From positions 1-37,082 of the forward strand of contig NZ_BDQX01000230.1 of NCBI RefSeq assembly GCF_003112455.1: a stretch of 37,082 nt of DNA, written 5' to 3'. The DNA is from Paenibacillus agaridevorans (GTDB taxonomy: Bacteria; Bacillota; Bacilli; Paenibacillales; Paenibacillaceae). Below the pieces are notes generated by a model that did no database searches, was not told the DNA's origin, and saw only the letters and a program-made list of their open reading frames with translations. Below are positions 24,180-31,027 of this stretch, piece after piece. The number at the start of each line of letters is the position of its first letter. The first letter of the stretch is position 1. The position numbers and the translations under genes were made by a program.

Positions 24180-24764
24180 TTACTTTTGCCGCTTGATACG
24201 CAACCCTGCGTAGATAGCTGCTGCTAATACCACGATAAGACCGAGCAGTATCATCACTTGACTAATACCGAATGCTTCCGCTCCATCCACTCCCGATGAA
24301 GGCTTTGGAGGAATCGAACCGCTGCCGAGCTCGACCAGATCGGAGCCGCCGGCTGACGTCAATGTCGTCCGGCTGCACAAGCTGACCTCCAGCGAATCCC
24401 CCGTCCCTCTCGCGTACACGATATATCGCTGTCCCTCTCGGAACTCGAAGCCGCAACTTGCGCTGCTCTGCGCAGAGGTCACTGTAATTCGGGGAGCAAC
24501 CTTTCCCTTCCATACTTCATGGGCCTCGAACGTCCATGTGACGGGATCGGCCGACGATTGACTGAAGCTGAACCACTTCCGCGGCGTATGGCTGGCAACA
24601 ACCGTGCCGTCGAATACGGCATCATTGCGGTTCAGCGCTTCCGACACGGAATCCGATATGGCGCAGCTGCACGCATACACCGGCTTTGGCGGCAATGCGA
24701 GACTGGAAGCCAGAATAATGATGGCGAGAAGCATGGAAATTCCCAAATGTACTCTTTTTCTCAT
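24180..24764 (-). CDS. TIMP/netrin-like (NTR) exported, membrane-anchored protein
   Basis: This 194-residue protein has a signal peptide ending in PVYA with CSC directly after, so the mature protein would start Cys-Ser-Cys like animal TIMPs, whose N-terminal Cys chelates the zinc of metalloproteases. The NTR core follows: DAVFDGTVVASH, FEAHEVWKGK, ITVTSAQSSASCGFEFREGQRYIVYA and a late Cys (LCSRTT). A Pro/Ser/Gly-rich linker leads to one C-terminal transmembrane helix (MILLGLIVVLAAAIYAGL) and a basic tail. Bacterial homologues exist but their role is unknown. A GGGGGG site precedes the ATG. Inhibitor function is only an analogy. Confidence 0.72.
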   Translation of the reverse strand: MRKRVHLGISMLLAIIILASSLALPPKPVYACSCAISDSVSEALNRNDAVFDGTVVASHTPRKWFSFSQSSADPVTWTFEAHEVWKGKVAPRITVTSAQSSASCGFEFREGQRYIVYARGTGDSLEVSLCSRTTLTSAGGSDLVELGSGSIPPKPSSGVDGAEAFGISQVMILLGLIVVLAAAIYAGLRIKRQK

Positions 24765-24851
24765 TGTGTCCCCCCTTGCTTGTACCCTATTATGAATACC
24801 ATTCCACTATACAACGAACAAGAATGGTAAAATGTTGCATTCCGCCAGGCA

Positions 24852-24908
24852 AATTGAAAAGGCTGCTTAACCTTCCCTATTAATAAGGGCAAGTTATGCA
24901 GCCTTTAC
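24852..24908 (-). terminator. Terminator of the MMPL transporter gene
   Basis: AAAGGCTGCTTAAC-type arms at 24858-24871 and 24893-24906 pair with one mismatch; on the minus strand the stem is followed by TTTTCAATTT. A nested CCCTATTAATAAGGG lies in the loop. It starts about 25 bp past the transporter stop. Confidence 0.8.
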
Positions 24909-24931
24909 AGATTTATAGCGTTACAAGCCGA

Positions 24932-27163
24932 TTAACGTCCCGCTTCTTTCATCTTAACGCCTGCTTCCTCCGCCTTGCCTGGCCAGAACGCCCGTTTGCC
25001 CAGAATCGTAGTTATGGCCGGCACCAGGAACGGGCGTACGATAAACGTATCCATCAGTACGCCAATGGCGGTAATCAAGCCGAATTGGACAAGCACCTGG
25101 ATAGGCAGCGTAGCTAGCACCGCGAATGTGGCGGCGAGGATCAGGCCGGCTGACGTAATTACGCCGCCCGTCTCCGCAACGCCTTCCTTGATTGCCTGAC
25201 GCAGAGGCATGGACTTGCGTTTCTGCCAGATGCTCGAGATCATAAAGATATTGTAGTCCTCCCCCAGGGCGATCAAGAATACGAACGCGTACAGCGGAAT
25301 GGAGCCCTGTATCGCCTCGATTCCCATAAGCTCGTGCAGGATCAGCCAGCCCAGACCAAGTGCAGCGGCATAAGAGAGCAAGACCGTGGCGACAAGATAG
25401 ATTGTTGCCGTAATGGAGCGCAGATAAGCCAATAACAAGACTACGATTAGACCGATTACGATCGGGATGATCAATTGGTTGTCTCTCACCGTAACTTGCT
25501 GGGAATCATGCTGCTCGGCCGTCTGCCCGCCGATCCAGACGTTGCTGGCCGCATCGGCCGTCCCTGCTTCGGCAAGCGCTGCAACAGCAGCTTCCTTAAG
25601 CTCCGGAATTGCATTCATTGCCGCTTGATTGTAAGGATTCATACGATAAACAACGGAATACGCCGTGAGCGCAGTGTCGGTGGTGCTGACCTCAGGTTCG
25701 CCTACGTGATCGACCAGAGGATGCTGCGACAGCTTCTCCGCGACGGCGGCAGGCGCTCCTCCTTCCGAACGAACGACAACGGTAACAGGTGCCAGCTCGC
25801 CCGGCGTATATGCCTCGGAGATGACTTTAAAGCCTTCAACGGATGGCGTATCTTCGGGGAACGTAGACAGCAGATCGTATGTGTATTTGACCGGCAGCGC
25901 AAAGGAAGCAAGCGTTGCTAGCAACAGCGTACTTACGAGCGCAACGGTCCATGGCTTGCAAACGACAAGATTGCCGATCCTCGCGCCAAGCTTCCGCTCC
26001 GGATCCCGGCGAACATACGATTTTCCCTTTGCAGCGGCACGAGCTTTGGCCTCCTCCTCCGTACGCGGGATGAACGGATAAAACGATGCGCGGCCGATAA
26101 TGGACAAAAGCGCCGGTACAAGCGTAAGACTTGCAATCATCATGATGAAAATCGAGAGGCTAAACGGAACCGCGAATCGATGGACGGCACCGTATTGCGC
26201 GAACAATAATGCGAACAGCGACAGAACAACCGTGAAGCCGCTCATCGCAATCGCTCCGGTCGCATTTTTATAGGAGCGGCGGAGCGCCGACATCCGGTTG
26301 CCTTCCCGGGTTAACTCTTGACGGAAGCGGGTGATGAAAAAGAGGCAATAGTCTGTGCCTGCGCCGAACAGCAGCACCGTCATAATGGCGATCGCTTGTC
26401 CATCCACCGTAATCCAGCCTTCTCCGGCCATCCAGCCGAGGATGGGACTTGTTACGGCATAAGCGAACCCGACGCCGACAAGCGGAATAATTGCAAGGAT
26501 GGGCGAGCGGTAGATGAGCAGCAGCAGCACCAGGACAAGCAATACTGTCGCTACCATCAGCACGAAGTCCGCATTTTCGAACAAGCCGGTAGCGTCAACG
26601 CTAATTCCTGCTGGTCCGCTTATACGGACGCTGAGCTCCGAATCCGAATCAATGGCAGCCTCGAAAGGAAATCCGCCTGTCAAAGCTTCAATTTTCTCTT
26701 GAATCGCATGCAAATTTTCTTTTACGATATCCGTCTCCAGATAAGTTTCAAAGGTGACAGGCAACACGAGTGTAGTCCCGTCCTCCGATGAAATACCCTT
26801 TAACGCAGGTGCCGGCATCTCGTGAAGGGGGATGATTGCCTCTTGCCCTTCCAGAGGGGATTCGGCAAGCTCCGCGGTTAAAGCCTGCATGGCGGCATAA
26901 TCTTGTTCCGTCAGTCCGCCAGCTCTGTTCCAGACCAGCAAAGCCGGCAATCCCGATTCATTCGGAAAGTGCGTACGAATAAGTTCGTCCGCGATGACCG
27001 ATGGACTGTCGGCAGGCAGGTTCGGCGCATTGTTAATCTCTTTGTCCCCTACCGCCGGTAACGTCAGCGTCAAGATTGCGGCAATGGCAATCCAGACCAG
27101 AAGCGTCACCCAGCGTGATCGCGGCCCGGCGAACCAGGCCCCCATTTTCTCCAGCATGTGCAT
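24932..27163 (-). CDS. MMPL-family (RND superfamily) exporter, YdfJ-like
   Basis: The 743-residue protein has the twofold RND layout: one transmembrane helix (WVTLLVWIAIAAILTLTL), a large outer domain, five or more helices, then a repeat. The proton-relay-like motifs GAGTDYCLFFITRFRQEL in the first half and ALGEDYNIFMISSIWQKR in the second identify MMPL proteins, which export lipids or drugs. The ribosome site AAGGAGGAG serves two near ATGs (27163 and 27157); a longer in-frame start would add an unlikely leader. The divergent TetR gene is the probable repressor. Confidence 0.88.
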   Translation of the reverse strand: MHMLEKMGAWFAGPRSRWVTLLVWIAIAAILTLTLPAVGDKEINNAPNLPADSPSVIADELIRTHFPNESGLPALLVWNRAGGLTEQDYAAMQALTAELAESPLEGQEAIIPLHEMPAPALKGISSEDGTTLVLPVTFETYLETDIVKENLHAIQEKIEALTGGFPFEAAIDSDSELSVRISGPAGISVDATGLFENADFVLMVATVLLVLVLLLLIYRSPILAIIPLVGVGFAYAVTSPILGWMAGEGWITVDGQAIAIMTVLLFGAGTDYCLFFITRFRQELTREGNRMSALRRSYKNATGAIAMSGFTVVLSLFALLFAQYGAVHRFAVPFSLSIFIMMIASLTLVPALLSIIGRASFYPFIPRTEEEAKARAAAKGKSYVRRDPERKLGARIGNLVVCKPWTVALVSTLLLATLASFALPVKYTYDLLSTFPEDTPSVEGFKVISEAYTPGELAPVTVVVRSEGGAPAAVAEKLSQHPLVDHVGEPEVSTTDTALTAYSVVYRMNPYNQAAMNAIPELKEAAVAALAEAGTADAASNVWIGGQTAEQHDSQQVTVRDNQLIIPIVIGLIVVLLLAYLRSITATIYLVATVLLSYAAALGLGWLILHELMGIEAIQGSIPLYAFVFLIALGEDYNIFMISSIWQKRKSMPLRQAIKEGVAETGGVITSAGLILAATFAVLATLPIQVLVQFGLITAIGVLMDTFIVRPFLVPAITTILGKRAFWPGKAEEAGVKMKEAGR

Positions 27164-27174
27164 TACTCCTCCTT

Positions 27175-27188
27175 GTTCGATCCCGAAC
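27175..27188. promoter_or_regulatory. Small inverted repeat in the MMPL/TetR divergent region
   Basis: GTTCGATCCCGAAC has perfect 5-bp arms (GTTCG/CGAAC) and lies just upstream of the MMPL ribosome site. Related GTTCG/CGTTGAACG motifs occur at 27204-27210 and 27290-27303. It may be a TetR operator half; support is weak. Confidence 0.3.
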
Positions 27189-27326
27189 GATGTTATCACT
27201 TTAGTTCGGACGGCAACTCGTGGTAAAATAAAGTTGATGACATTATTATATATACCCAAAGGTTAATTAATCAATGAGCAATTTGTTAACATTCGTTGAA
27301 CGGGTATCTACAGGAGGTACACGACA

Positions 27327-27947
27327 TTGAAGTCGGACAAAATCAAGAGAAAGCCGGGACGTCCTAAAGCGAGCGAGTCTCCGCAGACAATGGCGCTGCT
27401 GCTGCGCACCGCTTCCTTCCTTTTTATGGAACATGGCTACGAGAAAGTGTCACTGGAGACGGTTGCGCAAGCATGTGGCGTTACCAAAGCGAGCGTTTAT
27501 TATTATTTCGCCAATAAATCCGTCATCTTTACCGAGGCTCTGCTGTTCGTCCTCAAGATGGCGCATGACCAGACTGCTGCCGTCATCGAAGGTCCTGGCA
27601 CGCTGAAGGAACGGCTGCAAGAGGTGGCGAGGCGCCATATGCGCAATCAACATGTCGACTTCGAGACGATGATGCGGGAAGCTTCGGCCGATCTCTCGGA
27701 GGAGCAAATCCGTTCCGTGCGCGAGCGTGAAGCGGATATTCACCGGCTTCTGGAGCGATTGTTCGCCAAGGCAATGGATGACGGCGAGATGAACCGAAGC
27801 GATCCCCTGCTGCTCTCCCATGCGTTCGTGGCTATGATGACAGTTCGCAATCGGACGGAAATTGTGAACGATCTGAGAACTTCGGGACAAGCAGCCGAAG
27901 AAATCGTACAATTGCTATGGACGGGCATAGCTCCTGTCCAGACCTAA
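27327..27947 (+). CDS. TetR/AcrR-family transcriptional regulator
   Basis: This 206-residue repressor starts with TTG; GGAGG stands nine bases upstream, which decides the start. A basic leader (KIKRKPGRPKAS) precedes the TetR helix-turn-helix: FLFMEHGYEKVSLETVAQACGVTKASVYYYFANKSVIFTEAL, about residues 30-72. The C-terminal helical domain would bind a ligand. It is divergent from the MMPL exporter, a classic repressor-pump arrangement, and is followed 53 bp later by a small membrane protein gene that may share its transcript. Confidence 0.9.
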   Translation: MKSDKIKRKPGRPKASESPQTMALLLRTASFLFMEHGYEKVSLETVAQACGVTKASVYYYFANKSVIFTEALLFVLKMAHDQTAAVIEGPGTLKERLQEVARRHMRNQHVDFETMMREASADLSEEQIRSVREREADIHRLLERLFAKAMDDGEMNRSDPLLLSHAFVAMMTVRNRTEIVNDLRTSGQAAEEIVQLLWTGIAPVQT

Positions 27948-28000
27948 TAGTGCGAGGTCACAACCTTTAATACGATTTCTGCATCCGGAGGTTATTTTGA

Positions 28001-28294
28001 ATGAATAATACCGCAATCGGCCGACTTCGTTTTGTCGGATTGCTCGAGGGTACCTCGTTTCTCGTTCTGTTGCTTGTCGCCATGCCTCTCAAATACTGGG
28101 CGGATATTCCGGAGGCTGTAGCTGTGGTCGGCGCGCTTCACGGAGGATTGTTTGTGCTCTATTTGGTCGCTGCCATATGGGCAGCCATCCGTTACCGCTG
28201 GACGATCCTTAAGCTCGGCGCAGCATGTATCGCTTCCGTCCTACCATTTGGCCCGTTCATCTTCGACCGCAAGATTCTGCGCGAAGAGAAATAA
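28001..28294 (+). CDS. DUF3817-type small membrane protein
   Basis: This 97-residue protein has three hydrophobic segments and the recognisable LEGTSFLVLLLVAMPLKYWA and ALHGGLFVLYLVAAIWAAI blocks of DUF3817 proteins, whose role is unknown. GGAGG lies nine bases before the ATG. It follows the TetR gene on the same strand and may be co-regulated with the exporter. Confidence 0.82.
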   Translation: MNNTAIGRLRFVGLLEGTSFLVLLLVAMPLKYWADIPEAVAVVGALHGGLFVLYLVAAIWAAIRYRWTILKLGAACIASVLPFGPFIFDRKILREEK

Positions 28295-28334
28295 CGGCTA
28301 ACCTTGCCACACAGGTTTATAGGCCAGAACACAA

Positions 28335-28379
28335 AACAATCGCGGCAGTCGGCAGTTGCACCGAGAAGCCGCGATTGTT
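28335..28379 (-). terminator. Hairpin terminating the FMN reductase operon
   Basis: AACAATCGCGGC (28335-28346) and GCCGCGATTGTT (28368-28379) form a perfect 12-bp stem. On the minus strand it is followed by TTGTGTT, weakly T-rich. It lies 35 bp past the stop of the FMN reductase remnant, so it was probably the terminator of that operon. Confidence 0.6.
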
Positions 28380-28413
28380 CGCGTGGATAAGATTTTTGCG
28401 AATGCGGTGTTCG

Positions 28414-28549
28414 TTAAAAATCATATTCCGCATCTTTTGCTTGTCGAATCGCTGCATAAGCACCGACCAGAATTACGGTATCTTCTACGAGTCGATCCAA
28501 TCGGAAAAGAATATCGTCATTTACAATTTCTTTTCTGCGGTAATCCTTA
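28414..28549 (-). pseudogene. NADPH-dependent FMN reductase, 3' fragment (cut off by the mobile element)
   Basis: Read on the minus strand this encodes YRRKEIVNDDILFRLDRLV and on to AAIRQAKDAEYDF and a TAA, the C-terminal end of an NADPH-dependent FMN reductase. It has no start of its own. The rest of the gene is at 30334-30545; deleting the 1784-bp element and one CCTTA joins the two into FIEDKDYRRKEIV in a single frame. Confidence 0.85.
28545..28549 (+). repeat. 5-bp target-site duplication CCTTA, left copy
   Basis: CCTTA directly abuts the TGT end of the element and is repeated at 30334-30338 beyond the other end. Five base pairs is the duplication length made by Tn7. Confidence 0.85.
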
Positions 28550-28557
28550 TGTAAGGA

Positions 28558-28699
28558 GAAAATAAAGTATTAGACTGGAGTTGTTGATGTAGCGGGTTTT
28601 TTGAATCAAAGAATCGTCAGCTTTTGCGAAATAAGTTTTAGACTGAGGCATTAATATAAAGCAGCGGCAGCCAAGGACAAGAAAATAAAGTCCTAGACT
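28558..28699 (+). repeat. Left-end TnsB-type binding sites (three, dispersed)
   Basis: GAAAATAAAGTATTAGACT at 28558, GCGAAATAAGTTTTAGACT at 28626 and GAAAATAAAGTCCTAGACT at 28681, all in the same inward orientation, spaced 68 and 55 bp. Confidence 0.85.
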
Positions 28700-28717
28700 G
28701 CCGCTGTTCTTGTTAAC

Positions 28718-28740
28718 CTAACGTTCCCCGATAGTTCAAT
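28718..28740 (+). repeat. Cassette-boundary repeat, copy a
   Basis: A 23-bp unit with core CGTTCCCCGATAGTTCAAT. It matches copies b (29076) and c (29448) at about 18 of 23 positions and overlaps the last codons of the adjacent gene. Confidence 0.55.
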
Positions 28741-29044
28741 ACAAGGATGAAATATGCTTACAATGGGTTTCTAATTCCGCTAGCGTATATAACTCTGTTT
28801 TGGGGAAATTGGGGGAGATCTCTTTACCATAGGTCAGATGTACGACAGCGAATTTATCTAAATCCTTTATCCAGTAAACCACATCATCATTATCTTCTCT
28901 TCTTGCGACAGCAAGAGCCTTTTTGGCGTAGAGAATGTGGTCTGAAGACAACTCCTTGCTTAGCTCGTTTTCTAGTGTTTCCGCCACACTGTCCGTAACT
29001 ATCCACCAAGGATCATCCATAAACTCCTTTAGATTTTCTTTCAT
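28736..29044 (-). CDS. Small cargo protein, possible immunity-type
   Basis: A 102-residue protein with a sound start: GGAGG eight bases before the ATG at 29044 (a start at 29101 would overlap the previous gene). Recognisable stretches are MKENLKEFMDDPWWIV, LSSDHILYAKKALAVARRED and VVYWIKDLDKFAVVHLTYG. I recall similar small Firmicutes proteins without a known function. Orphan proteins of this size in mobile arrays are often immunity or antitoxin proteins, but no toxin is seen here. It is the last cargo gene, bounded by repeats a and b. Confidence 0.6.
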   Translation of the reverse strand: MKENLKEFMDDPWWIVTDSVAETLENELSKELSSDHILYAKKALAVARREDNDDVVYWIKDLDKFAVVHLTYGKEISPNFPKTELYTLAELETHCKHISSLY

Positions 29045-29075
29045 TGATAAAACCTCCAGGGGACCTATTAATAAA

Positions 29076-29098
29076 CAATCGTTCACAGATAGCTTAAT
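29076..29098 (+). repeat. Cassette-boundary repeat, copy b
   Basis: A 23-bp unit beginning CAATCGTTCACAGATAGC; it differs from copy c at two positions. It lies between two cargo genes and overlaps the end of the upstream one. Confidence 0.65.
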
Positions 29099-29402
29099 CA
29101 TCTTTTTTCAAGAGCTGATTAAATACCTTAGTAATATCTGCATAACCCACTACTTTTGAACCTTCTTGAATAGTGATTATTTTCCCAACCCATAAGCAAT
29201 GAGGATAATTTTCTGGAGTAATAAAAGATATAGTACCTAGTACAGTTTCGCCTAATTGAACGATTTCTCTATCGTAGTAGTGATGAGTGCCAGTTGTTAG
29301 ATAATCAGCTGTTACGAGATGATTCGGTCGATAACCAGTACTTGCTGGATTCCTTCTGCCGCCTTCTTTTAAGAAGGTTATTTTAGCCTCAACATCTGCC
29401 AT
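29094..29402 (-). CDS. Stand-alone EF-Tu domain III-like protein
   Basis: A 102-residue protein with a GGGGGG ribosome site before the ATG at 29402 (the in-frame codon at 29450 is less likely). Its order of motifs matches the third beta-barrel of elongation factor Tu: AKITFLKEGGRRNPASTGYRP (EF-Tu: EGGRHTPFFNGYRPQFYF), a middle VLGTISFITPE and a final WVGKIITIQEGSKVVGYADI (EF-Tu: IREGGRTVGAGVV). There is no GTPase domain. It might compete with EF-Tu or protect it; this is conjecture. It is bounded by repeats b and c. Confidence 0.68.
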   Translation of the reverse strand: MADVEAKITFLKEGGRRNPASTGYRPNHLVTADYLTTGTHHYYDREIVQLGETVLGTISFITPENYPHCLWVGKIITIQEGSKVVGYADITKVFNQLLKKDD

Positions 29403-29447
29403 TAATACCCCCCTTTTCCTTGGCAAAGAATCATGGTTGCTTTTGTT

Positions 29448-29470
29448 CAATCGTTCTCCGATAGCTTAAT
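29448..29470 (+). repeat. Cassette-boundary repeat, copy c
   Basis: A 23-bp unit beginning CAATCGTTCTCCGATAGC, between the EF-Tu-like gene and the next cargo gene. A partial fourth copy, CCGTTAGCTCAATG, lies at 30242-30255 next to the right-end sites. Confidence 0.65.
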
Positions 29471-29485
29471 GTGTAATCTAGAAAA

Positions 29486-29851
29486 TTATCTATTCTGATC
29501 CGGCCATGAATCTCCTTCTCTGCGGCATACCCAATCATAATGCATACCAGAGTCAAAGGGATCAGTTGCCATTTTTACGTCATTTTTCACGATTTCAAGC
29601 CCTTCAAGATTAATTTGATCTGTCAGATATACAAGTACATCATGAATCCCGCCATCTCGAGCCGATTGGGCGATCAGTGCTACTACCTCTTTTTGTTCTG
29701 TCGTCAATTCACTCAAAACTTTATTGATCTTCTCGTTTTCAACGGTTTTCGGCCAGCCATTACCCGTTATCCAGCGTGGTAATACACATGGGCGTAATTC
29801 TGCTAAATCATCAATGAATTCCTTATAAAGATCTAATGCTTGCTTCTCCAT
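29486..29851 (-). CDS. DUF6547-like small protein
   Basis: A 121-residue soluble protein with a helical first half (LDLYKEFIDDLAELRPCVL) and a second half with LTTEQKEVVALIAQSARDGG, IHDVLVYLTDQINLEGL and the end block MHYDWVCRREGDSWPD. I associate this pattern with DUF6547 from memory; no function is known. The ATG follows a weak GGGGGAAACAG stretch. It is cargo of the Tn7-like element and may form one cassette with the small membrane protein gene upstream. Confidence 0.6.
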   Translation of the reverse strand: MEKQALDLYKEFIDDLAELRPCVLPRWITGNGWPKTVENEKINKVLSELTTEQKEVVALIAQSARDGGIHDVLVYLTDQINLEGLEIVKNDVKMATDPFDSGMHYDWVCRREGDSWPDQNR

Positions 29852-29917
29852 CTGTTTCCCCCATTATAGGATTCTTTATAGGTTTTGATTCTCTAAAGAT
29901 TGAACTAAAGTTCTCCT

Positions 29918-30157
29918 TTAGTTAAGTTCACTTAACAGCCTTGCAAGGCTAAATACAATAAAAACAAATCCGATGGCCTTATATACGAATAAAACCTTTT
30001 TGGATGTAGAGCTTTTTTTATCATCCTTTTCCCATGTACCTTCATTGCCATCCATATTATCGAGATTAAACCACCCAATTTTTGAAAACATCTTAGGGAA
30101 AAACAACAAGAAAAATCCGAGGAATAAAAACACGAACCATTCCAAAGTAGGATTCAC
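29918..30157 (-). CDS. Small membrane protein, two TM segments
   Basis: A 79-residue protein of unknown family. It has one long N-terminal hydrophobic segment (WFVFLFLGFFLLFFPKMF), a short charged loop (GTWEKDDKKSSTSKK) and a second segment (VLFVYKAIGFVFIVFSLARLL). GGAGTGA lies a few bases upstream of the ATG. First cargo gene from the right end of the element; its role is unknown. Confidence 0.55.
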   Translation of the reverse strand: MNPTLEWFVFLFLGFFLLFFPKMFSKIGWFNLDNMDGNEGTWEKDDKKSSTSKKVLFVYKAIGFVFIVFSLARLLSELN

Positions 30158-30264
30158 TCCTCATTTTGATTTCACTATAAACTTAACAATGTTAAATCAA
30201 TTTTACTACGCTATTATAAGTAGGTAGTTGCGCAAAACTGCCCGTTAGCTCAATGAAGCGGCAC

Positions 30265-30325
30265 AGTCTAATACTTTATTTTCTCAGTCTACAACTTTAT
30301 TTTCCGAGTCTAATACTTTATTTTC
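30265..30325 (-). repeat. Right-end TnsB-type binding sites (three, contiguous)
   Basis: Inward on the minus strand: GAAAATAAAGTATTAGACT, GAAAATAAAGTTGTAGACT, GAAAATAAAGTATTAGACT, with 2-bp spacers (21-bp period). The outermost is identical to the outermost left-end site and inverted to it. Confidence 0.88.
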
Positions 30326-30333
30326 TTTGAACA

Positions 30334-30338
30334 CCTTA
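30334..30338 (+). repeat. 5-bp target-site duplication CCTTA, right copy
   Basis: It abuts the ACA end of the element and is identical to 28545-28549. Confidence 0.85.
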
Positions 30339-30545
30339 TCCTCTATAAAAACATAAGTCTGTACAATATGCGCCTTCATATAAGCTAAAATCGGCTTTAA
30401 CTGTTGTTCGGCCATCAAATAATGTTTGGCAAAGTAATGTAATCGTTGCATCCGGATATTTATCGCGTGCCCTCTTAAGGGTATAATCGATCGCGGTTCT
30501 TGTTTTAGATCCAACATTTGATCCTGCTATTCCTACGATATTCAT
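30334..30545 (-). pseudogene. NADPH-dependent FMN reductase, 5' fragment with internal deletion
   Basis: The frame from 30545 gives MNIVGIAGSNVGSKTRTAID and DKYPDATITLL, the flavodoxin-like N-terminus of an FMN reductase with its phosphate loop. After about residue 38 the frame shifts, and a second frame gives KHYLMAEQQLKPILAYMKAH and TYVFIED, which belong about 75 residues further on in the family. So the middle of the gene is deleted out of frame. The fragment then breaks at the mobile element. GTAAGGAGGAG precedes the start. It once supplied reduced FMN for the monooxygenase upstream. Confidence 0.85.
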
Positions 30546-30560
30546 GGTCTCTTCTCCTCC

Positions 30561-31012
30561 TTACTTTTGGGCTGTATGCTGCCTGATTGCCGGCAAGATC
30601 TCGGTTGCAATCAGCTCGATATTTTTAACGATTTTATCAAACGGCACGCCGCCAAAATCAATTTGTGCCATGAAGCGCTGTTGACCGAAAAGCTCGTATT
30701 GATATAACAATTTTTCGATAATTTGCTGCGGACTTCCAATCATTAACGCATCTCGATGATATTTTTTGTCGCTTGAGCTATAGCTCCCAAAATGACGGTA
30801 TGCGCCTGGGTAGTAAAATGCAATTGATGACTTTCGCCAACGGCAAATACATCTAAACCCGCTTCATCGGCTAATTTGCTTGCCTCAATTAATTCATGGA
30901 TTCGTTGTTCGGCGCTAATCTGGCTCTCTGTTACAGGATTTAGTACATGATCACCAATCGAATATAAACCAAATTCCAAACCTTTTTTTGTATCAATGCG
31001 ATATTGTTCCAT
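30561..31012 (-). pseudogene. Luciferase-like (LLM) flavin monooxygenase, internally deleted
   Basis: Two pieces of one gene meet near 30743. The first (31012 down) gives GLEFGLYSIGDHV, ASKLADEAGLDVFAVGESH and AQATKNIIE, the N-terminal 85 residues of a bacterial luciferase-type monooxygenase. The second gives LMIGSPQQIIEKLLYQYE and QIDFGGVPFDKIVKNIELIATE, the C-terminal 60 residues. About 190 central residues are missing and the frames differ, so no working enzyme can be made. A good AAGGAGAGG site remains before the start. It follows the dioxygenase gene by 15 bp. Confidence 0.85.
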
Positions 31013-31027
31013 TATCGTCCTCTCCTT

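Larger units (their letters stand above)
28550..30333. mobile_element. Non-autonomous Tn7-family-like element carrying four small genes
   Basis: The element begins TGTAAGGA and, read from the other side, TGTTCAAA; each is followed at once by the same 19-mer, GAAAATAAAGTATTAGACT. This is nearly the Tn7 TnsB site GACAATAAAGTCTTAAACT, at the same distance from the TGT terminus. Left-end sites are 28558-28576, 28626-28644 (diverged) and 28681-28699, dispersed as in Tn7L. Right-end sites, inverted, are 30307-30325, 30286-30304 and 30265-30283 at a 21-bp period, as in Tn7R. The flanks are a perfect CCTTA duplication. No tnsABCD-like gene is inside, so movement needs transposase from elsewhere. Cargo genes all read right to left. 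Confidence 0.88.

Noticed and set aside
28356..28565. Plus-strand open frame of 69 codons
   Set aside because: The minus strand here encodes the conserved C-terminus of the FMN reductase, and the frame crosses the mobile element border.
28558..30325. Short repeats considered as a CRISPR array
   Set aside because: The 19-bp units are contiguous at one end and irregularly spaced at the other, face each other across genes, and no cas gene is near; Tn7-type end sites explain them.
28550..30333. Reading the element as an insertion sequence that lost its transposase by decay
   Set aside because: All cargo frames are intact small genes with good starts, no transposase residue is visible, and the ends with multiple sites fit Tn7-like elements, not simple IS ends.
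30284..30517. Minus-strand frame ending in ENKVLDSENKVVD repeats
   Set aside because: The repeats at its end are the transposon end sites read as protein; the rest is the shifted frame of the broken FMN reductase.
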